Below, piece after piece: positions 1-5,719 of a stretch of DNA of 8,957 nt. The first letter of the stretch is position 1; every line of letters begins with the position of its first letter. The position numbers were made by a program, and so were the translations under genes. This stretch comes from Bacteroidota bacterium (lineage in GTDB: Bacteria; Bacteroidota; Bacteroidia; Chitinophagales; Chitinophagaceae): the NCBI GenBank assembly GCA_947461985.1, contig CANHNT010000064.1:1-8957 (forward strand). Reading direction: 5' to 3'. Below the pieces are notes generated by a model. The model did no database searches. It was given only the letters and a program-made list of their open reading frames with translations, and was not told where the DNA came from.

Positions 1-1
1 A

Positions 2-784
2 GAGTTACACGACGAAACAATGGCTGTAAGCGCAATTACAGACAAAAGCGAAGCCTCTGCATTTTGCAAAAACATCATCAATAAAACAAAAGAGCAAAAA
101 GAAATTAGTCAAAAATTTCAATCGGAATTGCAAGCATTAATGAATGAAATGTTGATTACCGATGATGCAACGAAATTGTTGCAACGAATGGAAAAAGCCA
201 TTGAATATTTTGCCAGAATTATTTATGATGATTTAATAATGCCTTTATCAAAATTTATGGAGGCCTTGCAAAACAGATCTCGAATGAGAACTTATTTTGC
301 CAAAGTGCAAGAAATAGATATGATATGGTGGCACAAAATAAATGAATTACAAAAAGCAAGTTTTAATGGCGAATTAATTGCAAAAAAATTGAAACCGTAT
401 GCCAAAGAAGAAGCCGTTAAAATTATTGTTCCACCAAAAGTAAAAAAAGGAGACAGTTCAAAAGATACCTTAATTTATTATCAAGGTGGAAAAACAATTG
501 AAGAAATTGTTGAAATAAGAAAATTGGCACAAAGTACTATTGAGGGGCATTTGAGCGAATATATTATAACTGGGGAATTGGGAATTGAATCGTTTTTGAA
601 TTCTACTCAAATTCAAAAAATAAAAGAGACGTACGAATCATCAACAGATGCTACAACCAAAGTCATTAAAGAAAAATTGAATGATGAATTTAGCTATGGT
701 CAGTTAAGAATGGCCGTAAATTATTTATTGTTTAAAAAAGAAATTTCATTGATTGGAAAGTTGCCAGCATTGCCGAAAAAATAA
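2..784 (+). CDS. C-terminal fragment of Pif1/RecD-like helicase with helix-turn-helix domain
   Basis: The frame is open from the window edge (codons from position 2) to TAA at 782-784, giving 260 residues. The gene very probably begins outside the window; the ATG at 20 is simply the first internal Met. No Walker motifs are present, so the ATPase core would lie upstream. Residues about 1-130 are helical and charged. Residues about 150-205 (YYQGGKTIEEIVEIRKLAQSTIEGHL and on to ITGELGIESFL) match the helix-turn-helix domain (HTH_40 type) found at the C-terminus of Bacteroidota Pif1/RecD-like helicases and some RecQ proteins. In that family the core unwinds DNA and the domain is thought to assist nucleic-acid binding. 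The gene converges with dnaX and is separated from it by a palindrome. The C-terminal domain call is fairly secure. Assignment to a Pif1-like rather than RecQ-like core is inference from the family. Confidence 0.7.
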   Translation, partial: ELHDETMAVSAITDKSEASAFCKNIINKTKEQKEISQKFQSELQALMNEMLITDDATKLLQRMEKAIEYFARIIYDDLIMPLSKFMEALQNRSRMRTYFAKVQEIDMIWWHKINELQKASFNGELIAKKLKPYAKEEAVKIIVPPKVKKGDSSKDTLIYYQGGKTIEEIVEIRKLAQSTIEGHLSEYIITGELGIESFLNSTQIQKIKETYESSTDATTKVIKEKLNDEFSYGQLRMAVNYLLFKKEISLIGKLPALPKK

Positions 785-797
785 ATTATATTATACA

Positions 798-830
798 AAC
801 TCAGTCAGGGTTCAAAACCCTGACTGAGTT
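798..830. terminator. Perfect 15-bp palindrome between convergent genes, likely bidirectional terminator
   Basis: The arms 798-812 (AACTCAGTCAGGGTT) and 816-830 are exact reverse complements with a 3-nt spacer. The palindrome begins 14 bp after the helicase stop and lies between two convergent genes, which is where a shared terminator is expected. Neither side has a strong T tract: the + side continues AAATCC and the - side continues TTTGTATAA. Termination would therefore be atypical, and a dispersed repeat palindrome is the alternative. Confidence 0.6.
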
Positions 831-990
831 AAATCCAACATTAATTTTTATCTTCCCGAAATGTTGTAATTCGAAAAATAACTTTTTCATTTATTGTTAT
901 TGATGGCACTAAGCATCATCATCATTCCGAAATATTATATTACAGGTGATGGTGGTACTGGAGCTTCTAAACTTCATAAGGTGAAAACTG
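831..990. other. Intergenic stretch with no supported gene; holds a codon-run/hairpin oddity
   Basis: This lies between the palindrome and the dnaX tail. It contains no convincing gene. On the + strand, 915-926 (ATCATCATCATT) can pair with 945-956 (GGTGATGGTGGT) as RNA if G-U pairs are allowed: a 12-bp stem with an 18-nt loop. One + frame from ATG 903 reads MALSIIIIPKYYITGDGG, and another contains four His codons in a row. This resembles an amino-acid attenuator leader, but no biosynthetic gene follows and the frame runs into the dnaX antisense strand. Confidence 0.3.
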
Positions 991-1629
991 CTACATCTCA
1001 AAATCCAACATCAGCTTATCTTTCAGCAATCGCAACGAAGGATTTCGATCAGCCATTAATTCAAAAATTTCACGGGTACTTAATACATTGTTTTCTGAAT
1101 CTTTTTCGGAAATTACTTTTTCAGTTATAATCACATTTATAGCTTCATTGTGATATTTACGTTTAAACCAATCTAATAATGTCAATCGTTCTGCTGTTAA
1201 ATAATCATAAACCGAAAGATTGGCAAGCACTTCAATATGATTTTCGGTGAAAACAAATTCACTTTCGAACAACATGTTTTTTGAAATTACTTTTTTGGCA
1301 AACATAATATCAACCAACTCGAGCCACAGAGGTTTAATATTTTCTTGTGTAGGTTGAATTTTTTCTTTACTAACTTGATTGGCTAATTGCTCTTTAATCG
1401 TATTTTTCAATCCTCTTAAACCACTTAATGACACGTTGTGTGTTTCTTTTGGTTTAGGAATTTCCACCGGGGCTTGCAATGGAATATTTAATAAAGTTTT
1501 AGGTTCTTCTAGAATTGTTTGAGAGGGTATTGTTGCTTTTTCCACTTCTAAAATAGGAATACTATTTTTCAGTTCAGCAGGCAACATGTTTTTACCTCTT
1601 CGAATGATGGTTTCAATCTCTGTTAAGAT
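991..1629 (-). CDS. dnaX: Tau-specific C-terminal part of DNA polymerase III subunit tau, reached by -1 frameshift
   Basis: This frame is open from just after a TGA at 1656-1654 to TAG at 993-991. It lies in the -1 frame relative to the ATPase part of dnaX. Read from the end of the A10 run it adds 212 residues (ILTEIETIIRRGKNMLPAEL onward), giving a fused protein of about 594 residues, a normal tau length for the phylum. It has a Pro/Glu-rich linker, then a folded region after VSLSGLRGLK, and ends in an ELMADRNPSLRLLKDKL segment followed by a short acidic tail. This resembles the C-terminus of Bacteroidota DnaX proteins. In characterised bacteria this part of tau binds the replicative polymerase and helicase. 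Independent initiation at ATG 1587 is possible because GAGG lies 9-12 nt upstream, but the product would lack the ATPase. A genuine mutation or a homopolymer sequencing error is the other explanation. Confidence 0.75.
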   Translation of the reverse strand: MLTEIETIIRRGKNMLPAELKNSIPILEVEKATIPSQTILEEPKTLLNIPLQAPVEIPKPKETHNVSLSGLRGLKNTIKEQLANQVSKEKIQPTQENIKPLWLELVDIMFAKKVISKNMLFESEFVFTENHIEVLANLSVYDYLTAERLTLLDWFKRKYHNEAINVIITEKVISEKDSENNVLSTREIFELMADRNPSLRLLKDKLMLDFEM

Positions 1630-2774
1630 TTTTTTTTTAAAAGCGAACCATCTTCATCGCTTAAAACTTGAATGGCATTGCTTAAATAATTTAATTTTAT
1701 TAATGCTAATTCTACATGTAAACGCTTGTTACGAGACTGTTTGAAACCAATTTCAGATTGGTTGGTAATCGAAATTCCATTGATGATGTAAGCGTTGCTC
1801 ACTTGGTTTGCTTGCGTATAATATTTTGCTTTAATATTATCTGGCAAATCCATCAATTTTGCCACACGAGCATCTTTACACATCAATAAATTTCTAAAAT
1901 GTTCTGTCAAACCATTTAAAAACATATCGCCTTCAAAACCTTTATTATTAATTTCATCAAACAACAACATCACTCCCACCATGTCTTGCATCATGAGCGA
2001 TTCAATCATTTTGAAATAATAATCGTAATCTAAAATATTTAAATTTTCAACGGTTGATGTGTAGGTAATTTTATCGTTACTAAAGCTAGCAATTTTGTCC
2101 ATAATAGACAATGCATCACGCATGCAACCTTCACTTTTTTGTGCAATTAAATGCAACGCATCTTTTTCAGATTCGATGTTTTCTTTTACACATATTTCTT
2201 GCAAATGTTCAACCGTATCTTTTGTAGTAATTCGATTAAAATCAAATATTTGACAACGAGATAAAATCGTTGGTAAAATTTTATGTTTTTCGGTAGTGGC
2301 TAAAATAAATATTGCATAAGATGGTGGCTCCTCTAGCGTTTTCAAAAACGCATTGAAGGCTTGAGTAGTTAGCATATGTACCTCATCTATGATATATACT
2401 TTGTATTTGCTGCCACCTTGTGGTGCAAAACGAACTTGATCAATTAAATCACGAATATCATCAACTGAATTATTGGAAGCAGCATCTAATTCATGTACAT
2501 TAAAAGACGTATTTTCTTTAAATGAAATGCAAGATGGACAAACATCGCAAGCTTCCGCATCTTCCGTTCTGTTGGTACAGTTAATGGTTTTTGCTAAAAT
2601 ACGAGCACAGGTCGTTTTACCTACTCCTCTTGGTCCACAAAACAAAAATGAATGCGCTAATTGGTCTGTTTTGATTGCATTTTTTAATGTAGTCGTAATG
2701 TGCGACTGCCCCACCACTGTATTAAAGTGCTGAGGACGATACTTAATTGCCGATACTACATAATTTTCTGCCAT
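1623..2774 (-). CDS. dnaX: DNA polymerase III subunit gamma/tau, ATPase portion (gamma-like zero-frame product)
   Basis: This is the clamp-loader ATPase that opens and loads the sliding clamp during replication. Visible features in order: start region KYRPQHFNTVVGQ (11-22), Walker A GPRGVGKTT (47-55), the DnaX zinc module with Cys66, Cys76, Cys79 and Cys82, Walker B YIIDEVHML (127-135), sensor 1 LATTE (158-162) and the SRC arginine-finger motif (172-174). A helical clamp-loader collar domain continues to about residue 370. The zero frame ends after 383 residues at TAA 1625-1623, directly behind a run of ten A that codes for LKKK. That matches the length of a gamma-type product. The tau extension continues in the -1 frame. 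The start ATG at 2774 is supported by the family N-terminus and by a TATATTTGC box 7 nt upstream. Across the repeat array the gene is divergent from the GxxExxY gene. Confidence 0.95.
   Translation of the reverse strand: MAENYVVSAIKYRPQHFNTVVGQSHITTTLKNAIKTDQLAHSFLFCGPRGVGKTTCARILAKTINCTNRTEDAEACDVCPSCISFKENTSFNVHELDAASNNSVDDIRDLIDQVRFAPQGGSKYKVYIIDEVHMLTTQAFNAFLKTLEEPPSYAIFILATTEKHKILPTILSRCQIFDFNRITTKDTVEHLQEICVKENIESEKDALHLIAQKSEGCMRDALSIMDKIASFSNDKITYTSTVENLNILDYDYYFKMIESLMMQDMVGVMLLFDEINNKGFEGDMFLNGLTEHFRNLLMCKDARVAKLMDLPDNIKAKYYTQANQVSNAYIINGISITNQSEIGFKQSRNKRLHVELALIKLNYLSNAIQVLSDEDGSLLKKKS
1629..1638 (-). promoter_or_regulatory. A10 slippery run in dnaX (putative programmed frameshift or transcriptional slippage site)
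   Basis: On the coding strand the run reads CTT TTA AAA AAA AAA TCT TAA, so ten A precede a zero-frame stop by one codon. The -1 frame is blocked upstream by TGA at 1656-1654, so the frames can be joined only between about 1653 and 1626, and this run fills that gap. Adding one A in the transcript, or slipping the ribosome back one base on the AAAAAAA heptamer, joins the two halves. Known dnaX genes use both mechanisms: transcriptional slippage on A9 in Thermus thermophilus and -1 ribosomal frameshifting in E. coli. I see no strong stem-loop just downstream, which favours transcriptional slippage. Confidence 0.7.
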
Positions 2775-2781
2775 GAGAATT

Positions 2782-2790
2782 GCAAATATA
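2782..2790 (-). promoter_or_regulatory. dnaX promoter -7 element (TATATTTGC)
   Basis: On the - strand this reads TATATTTGC, a full match to the Bacteroidota TAnnTTTG element. A TTG lies 19 nt further upstream (in ATTGGCAC), a plausible -33 element. Only 7 nt separate the box from the ATG of dnaX, so the transcript would have almost no 5' leader. Confidence 0.6.
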
Positions 2791-2936
2791 ATATTGAATT
2801 ATGATGTGCCAATGAATAAATAGTTCAAATCTTAAACTTTAATTTTTAAATTTGAATAATGTGATTAACCACAAAAGTTTACAAAAGACACAAAAGCTTG
2901 TTTTACTATAATCTTCTTAATTTATTTTGTGGTTAT
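2788..2936. repeat. Tandem repeat unit 1 (about 149 bp) with CCACAAAA inverted arms
   Basis: This is the dnaX-proximal copy. It begins with ATAATATTGAATT and ATGTGCCAATGAATA, which recur in units 2 and 3, then carries about 27 bp more than the others. AACCACAAAAG (2867-2877) is followed by TTTACAAAAGACACAAAAG, and the right arm TTTTGTGGTT lies at 2925-2934. The arms give a 10-bp inverted repeat around roughly 48 bp. Its left end overlaps the dnaX promoter. Confidence 0.8.
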
Positions 2937-3059
2937 TATAATATTGATTTGTTGATGTGACAATGAATAGTTTTTGAAACTTAATTTGAACCACAAAAGT
3001 TAACAAAAGACACAAAAGATTGTTTTACTTATAACCTTCTTGCATTTCTTTTGTGGTTA
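2937..3059. repeat. Tandem repeat unit 2 (123 bp) with CCACAAAAG inverted arms
   Basis: The left part repeats TATAATATTGATTT and ATGTGACAATGAATAG (2955-2970). The arms are AACCACAAAAG (2989-2999) and CTTTTGTGGTT (3048-3058), an exact 11-bp inverted pair. Between them lie TTAACAAAAG, ACACAAAAG and a T-rich stretch. The left arm starts 122 bp after that of unit 1 and 124 bp before that of unit 3. Confidence 0.85.
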
Positions 3060-3200
3060 TTAATATATTGATTTATTTATGTGACAATGAATAGGATTCA
3101 AAACTTAATTTGAACCACAAAAGTTAACAAAAGACACAAAAGATTGTTTGCACAAATAAATCTAATACTTCTTGTATTTCTTTTGTGTCTTTTGTGGTAA
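3060..3200. repeat. Tandem repeat unit 3 (about 141 bp) with nested CCACAAAAG / GACACAAAAG arms
   Basis: It repeats ATGTGACAATGAATAG at 3079-3094, exactly 124 bp after unit 2. The left side has ACCACAAAAG (3114-3123), TTAACAAA, then AGACACAAAAG (3132-3142). The right side, 3180-3198, reads CTTTTGTGTC then TTTTGTGGT, so here both the outer and the inner arms find partners. The unit ends about 55 bp before the GxxExxY start codon. Confidence 0.85.
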
Positions 3201-3244
3201 AAAATTAACTATACATGCATTTAAAATTTATAAATATTACTTCT

Positions 3245-3252
3245 TATTTTTG
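3245..3252 (+). promoter_or_regulatory. -7 element of the GxxExxY gene (TATTTTTG)
   Basis: TATTTTTG matches TAnnTTTG and lies 4 nt before ATG 3257, the same arrangement as in dnaX, pheS and the DUF502 gene. This decides the start: the earlier in-frame ATG at 3215 lies upstream of the promoter element. I see no clear -33 box. Confidence 0.55.
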
Positions 3253-3256
3253 TGAT

Positions 3257-3670
3257 ATGCAACATATAACTAGAAAATACCTATCTGACCTTACCTATCA
3301 AATAAATGGAGCGGCAATTGAAGTACACAAATTATTAGGTCCTGGGTTGTTAGAAAGTGCCTATCATACTTGTTTAAAGATTGAATTAGATTTAAGAGGA
3401 ATAAATTACATTTCAGAATACTTTATTCCTTTTGAATATAAAAAGGTCTCTTTAAGTACTATGTTTAAAGCCGATTTGTTTATTGAAAATTGTATTGTAG
3501 TAGAATTGAAAACAGTTGAAGATTTTTCTCCTATTCATATTGCAAAAACGCTTAATTATATGAACTTAATTAAAGCACCAAAGGGCATTTTGTATAATTT
3601 TAATGTTGCTAATTTATATGCTGAAGGGCAAAAAACATTAGTTAATAAATATTATGAAGAAATAATCTAA
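3257..3670 (+). CDS. GxxExxY family PD-(D/E)XK nuclease-like protein
   Basis: The protein is 137 residues from ATG 3257 and begins MQHITRKYLSDLTYQINGAAIEVHKLLGPG. The family signature G-x-x-E-x-x-Y is exact in GLLESAY (residues 31-37). A PD-(D/E)XK-like core follows: FKADLFIENCIVVELKTVE supplies Asp and the E-x-K pair, and AKTLNYMNL and GILYNFNV match the conserved C-terminal part. The family is widespread and its function has not been established; membership of the restriction-nuclease-like fold is a prediction. A longer form from ATG 3215 would add 14 residues but would start upstream of the TATTTTTG box. The gene lies directly behind three palindromic repeats of the CCACAAAAG type. From general knowledge, repeats of this style are common next to such genes, which suggests a functional or selfish partnership. 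A T-rich stretch (3684-3691) follows the stop. Confidence 0.9.
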   Translation: MQHITRKYLSDLTYQINGAAIEVHKLLGPGLLESAYHTCLKIELDLRGINYISEYFIPFEYKKVSLSTMFKADLFIENCIVVELKTVEDFSPIHIAKTLNYMNLIKAPKGILYNFNVANLYAEGQKTLVNKYYEEII

Positions 3671-3717
3671 ACTATATATAAGCTTTTTTTTGTACAGAAT
3701 TATTGATAAGTTAATAA

Positions 3718-3726
3718 TACTTTTGC
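3718..3726 (+). promoter_or_regulatory. -7 element upstream of the UbiA-family gene (TACTTTTGC)
   Basis: TACTTTTGC matches TAnnTTTG. It ends 12 nt before the GTG start at 3739, which predicts a very short leader. No convincing -33 element sits at the usual distance. Confidence 0.5.
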
Positions 3727-3738
3727 AAAAATATTGCA

Positions 3739-4608
3739 GTGAAACTATTCAAATCTTTTTCAAATTATTTATCTTTAGTAAAATTTAGCCATACCATATT
3801 TGCTATGCCTTTTGCTTTGATAGGCTTTTTTTTGGCTGTTGTTTATGAAAATAAAGATTTTGATTGGAAGATATTTATTGCAATTATACTTTGTATGATT
3901 TTTGCCAGAAGTGCTGCCATGGCTTTTAATCGTTACATCGATGAAAAATTTGACAAGCTTAATCCAAGAACTGCAGTTAGAGAAATACCGGCAGGCATCA
4001 TCAAAAAAGAAAATGCATTCCTATTTGTAATTATAAATGGTGTTTTATTTATTGCAACTACATTTTTTATTAATAAAATTTGTTTCTATTTATCACCGGT
4101 AGCATTATTTACAATTTTATTTTATAGTTACACCAAACGCTTCACTGCATTGTGTCATGTGGTTTTAGGTGTAGGATTATCTCTTGCTCCAATTGGTGCT
4201 TATTTAGCCGTTACAGGCTTTTTTGATATCTTGCCAATATTATTTTCATTTGTGGTGTTGACCTGGGTAAGTGGCTTTGATATATTATATGCTTTACAAG
4301 ATGAGGATTTTGATAAAGAACATAAATTAAATTCTATACCTACACTTTTAGGTCGAAAAAAAGCATTGGTAGTGTCTATTTTATTGCATTTAATTACAGC
4401 AATTATTGTTTTAGCGATTGGATATATTGGATGTTTTAATTATGTTTATTGGATTGGCGCTTCTTTATTCATAGGTTTATTAATATATCAACACACGTTA
4501 GTCAAACCAAATGACATCAGTAAAGTAAATATGGCATTTGCAACCACCAATGGTATTGCTAGCGTTGTGTTTGCTATATTTGTAATTGTTGCCTTGTATA
4601 TGCAATAA
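3739..4608 (+). CDS. UbiA-family polyprenyltransferase, probably menaquinone pathway (MqnP-like)
   Basis: This 289-residue integral membrane enzyme has about eight or nine hydrophobic segments. UbiA-family enzymes transfer a polyprenyl chain to an aromatic acceptor. Both Asp-rich diphosphate/Mg-binding motifs are present: NRYIDEKFD (64-72), followed by NPRTAVREIPAG, and DILYALQDEDFD (181-192) followed by LNSIPTLLG. The N-terminal KFSHTIFAMPFALIGF and ARSAAMAFNR segments match the 'UbiA-like' subgroup common in Bacteroidota. In menaquinone-using bacteria of the futalosine route this subgroup corresponds to MqnP. Assigning MqnP rather than a 4-hydroxybenzoate enzyme is inference, because no other quinone genes are in the window. 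The start is GTG, chosen because the -7 box lies just upstream and the N-terminus fits the family. It is 10 bp from ruvX and probably co-transcribed with it. Confidence 0.85.
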   Translation: MKLFKSFSNYLSLVKFSHTIFAMPFALIGFFLAVVYENKDFDWKIFIAIILCMIFARSAAMAFNRYIDEKFDKLNPRTAVREIPAGIIKKENAFLFVIINGVLFIATTFFINKICFYLSPVALFTILFYSYTKRFTALCHVVLGVGLSLAPIGAYLAVTGFFDILPILFSFVVLTWVSGFDILYALQDEDFDKEHKLNSIPTLLGRKKALVVSILLHLITAIIVLAIGYIGCFNYVYWIGASLFIGLLIYQHTLVKPNDISKVNMAFATTNGIASVVFAIFVIVALYMQ

Positions 4609-4618
4609 AAATTAAACG

Positions 4619-5029
4619 ATGCCACGACTATTAGCAATTGATTACGGAATAAAACGAACAGGCATTGCTGTTTCAGATCCAATGCAAATTATTGCCAGTG
4701 GATTAACCACCGTTGAAACGGGCAAATTGATGCAATTTTTAAAAAAATATTTTACGGAAGAAAATGTAGCATTAGTTTTAATTGGCATGCCAAAAACATT
4801 GCGAAACGAGGCAACAGACGCAACTCCATTTGTTGAAAAATTTATTGAAGCATTTAAAAGAGAAATTCCTACAATTCCAATTAAAATAGTAGATGAACGT
4901 TTCACTTCTAAAATGGCATTTCAAACGATGATAGATAGTGGAATGAAGAAAAAAGACAGACAGAATAAGGCTATGATTGATGAAATTAGCGCAACCATTA
5001 TTCTACAAGGCTACATGTCTAGTTTTTAA
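4619..5029 (+). CDS. ruvX: RuvX/YqgF-type RNase H-fold nuclease
   Basis: This 136-residue protein has the normal length for the family. The RNase H-like fold is visible from IDYGIKRTGIAVSD (7-20, Asp8), LIGMPK (54-59), VDERFTSKMA (91-100, Glu93) and IDEISATIILQGY (120-132, Asp121). These three acidic residues form the expected metal-binding triad. In E. coli the homologue (YqgF) is implicated in 16S rRNA 5'-end maturation, and Holliday-junction resolution has also been proposed. The ATG lies 10 bp after the stop of the UbiA-family gene, with no promoter-like box between, so the two are probably one transcript. The last 11 bp overlap the 3' end of the oppositely oriented DUF502 gene. Confidence 0.93.
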   Translation: MPRLLAIDYGIKRTGIAVSDPMQIIASGLTTVETGKLMQFLKKYFTEENVALVLIGMPKTLRNEATDATPFVEKFIEAFKREIPTIPIKIVDERFTSKMAFQTMIDSGMKKKDRQNKAMIDEISATIILQGYMSSF

Positions 5030-5618
5030 TATTTTTATCATTAGGTATTTCAGCGCCCATGTCTAAACCAGCAACACCTCCACTTACAGCCATTTTCATA
5101 GCATCAGAAGGATTAATATCTAATGGTTGAATATTTTCAATATCGACTATAAATAAAAATCCACTTACCGCATAAGAATGAGGTAAATAAACGGCAACTT
5201 TTCCTGCTAGATTTAATTTCGACAAATCCTTTTGAGTAATAAAACCTATTTGAAAAATTTCAGGATTCGTTCGAACTTTTACTAAAACTGGTTTAGTAAA
5301 TTTCTTTTTATCACCCATAAAACTCTCAACCACATCTTTAACAGATGTATAAATAAATTTTAAAAAAGGGGTCCTTTCTAAAATGCTGTCAAAAAAATTG
5401 ATCAATAATTTCCAGATAAGAAAAGTACTTCCCAACCATCCAATCACTATCAAAGATGAAATAATAATCACGAAACCCACCCCTCTTGGCATGAATGGTA
5501 TTTTAGTATCAATGAAATCAAATATAGAATAGGCAGCCCAAGCAGTAATTGCAATTGGAGAGATAATAATTAACCCCTGAAGGAAATATCGTAAGAAAAG
5601 GGCCGCTATTTTTCGCAT
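5019..5618 (-). CDS. DUF502 family membrane protein
   Basis: This 199-residue protein matches the DUF502 family throughout. It has a short basic N-terminus (MRKIAALFLRYF), a first membrane helix at about 7-33 and a second at about 47-70 (VGFVIIISSLIVIGWLGSTF). The characteristic segment FFDSILERTPFLKFIYTSVKDVVESFMGDKKKF follows. The remaining roughly 85 residues form a soluble domain with VAVYLPHSYAVSGFLFIV and a glycine-rich SGGVAG near the end. Its biochemical role is not established. Start ATG 5618 is supported by the family N-terminus and by TATATTTGC 3 nt upstream. The 3' end overlaps ruvX by 11 bp, tail to tail, so no separate terminator can lie between them. Confidence 0.9.
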   Translation of the reverse strand: MRKIAALFLRYFLQGLIIISPIAITAWAAYSIFDFIDTKIPFMPRGVGFVIIISSLIVIGWLGSTFLIWKLLINFFDSILERTPFLKFIYTSVKDVVESFMGDKKKFTKPVLVKVRTNPEIFQIGFITQKDLSKLNLAGKVAVYLPHSYAVSGFLFIVDIENIQPLDINPSDAMKMAVSGGVAGLDMGAEIPNDKNIKN

Positions 5619-5621
5619 TTA

Positions 5622-5630
5622 GCAAATATA
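5622..5630 (-). promoter_or_regulatory. -7 element of the DUF502 gene (TATATTTGC)
   Basis: On the - strand TATATTTGC is followed by TAA and then the ATG, so only 3 nt separate box and start codon. The box is identical to those of dnaX and pheS. No clear -33 element is seen at 19-21 nt. Confidence 0.55.
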
Positions 5631-5678
5631 TTTTATAATTAATACTTTCTAGCATGATTTTTGTATTAACTTTTTGTA

Positions 5679-5686
5679 TAATTTTG
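5679..5686 (+). promoter_or_regulatory. -7 element upstream of the small membrane protein (TAATTTTG)
   Basis: TAATTTTG matches TAnnTTTG, with a TTTG (5659-5662) 16 nt upstream as a possible -33 element. It lies 33 nt before ATG 5720 and downstream of ATG 5654, so it favours the shorter start. Confidence 0.4.
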
Positions 5687-5719
5687 TACATATTTAACTT
5701 ACTACTGAAAATTGACAAA

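Noticed and set aside
894..1130. + strand reading frame of 78 codons
   Set aside because: It starts at TTG, and more than half of it is the antisense of the dnaX tau tail. Nothing in the protein looks conserved. Only the short 5' part is kept as a leader-like curiosity.
2473..2733. + strand reading frame of 86 codons opposite dnaX
   Set aside because: It lies wholly inside the ATPase core of dnaX (zinc module and Walker A region) and is explained as its shadow.
991..2774. dnaX treated as a plain pseudogene
   Set aside because: Both halves are full length with all ATPase motifs intact, and the only break is at an A10 run, where slippage is known in dnaX genes. A sequencing error remains possible and is stated with the finding.
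2788..3200. Repeats considered as a CRISPR array
   Set aside because: There are only three units of 123-149 bp. They are similar along most of their length, with no short repeats alternating with unique spacers, and no cas genes are present.
3215..3256. Upstream ATG 3215 as the GxxExxY start
   Set aside because: The TATTTTTG box lies downstream of it, and the extra 14 residues do not resemble the family N-terminus.
3684..3691. T-rich stretch after the GxxExxY gene as an intrinsic terminator
   Set aside because: There are eight T, but only a very short AAGCTT palindrome in front and no stem worth calling.
4488..4905. - strand frames opposite the UbiA-family gene and ruvX
   Set aside because: They are antisense to two well-supported genes and show no family features.
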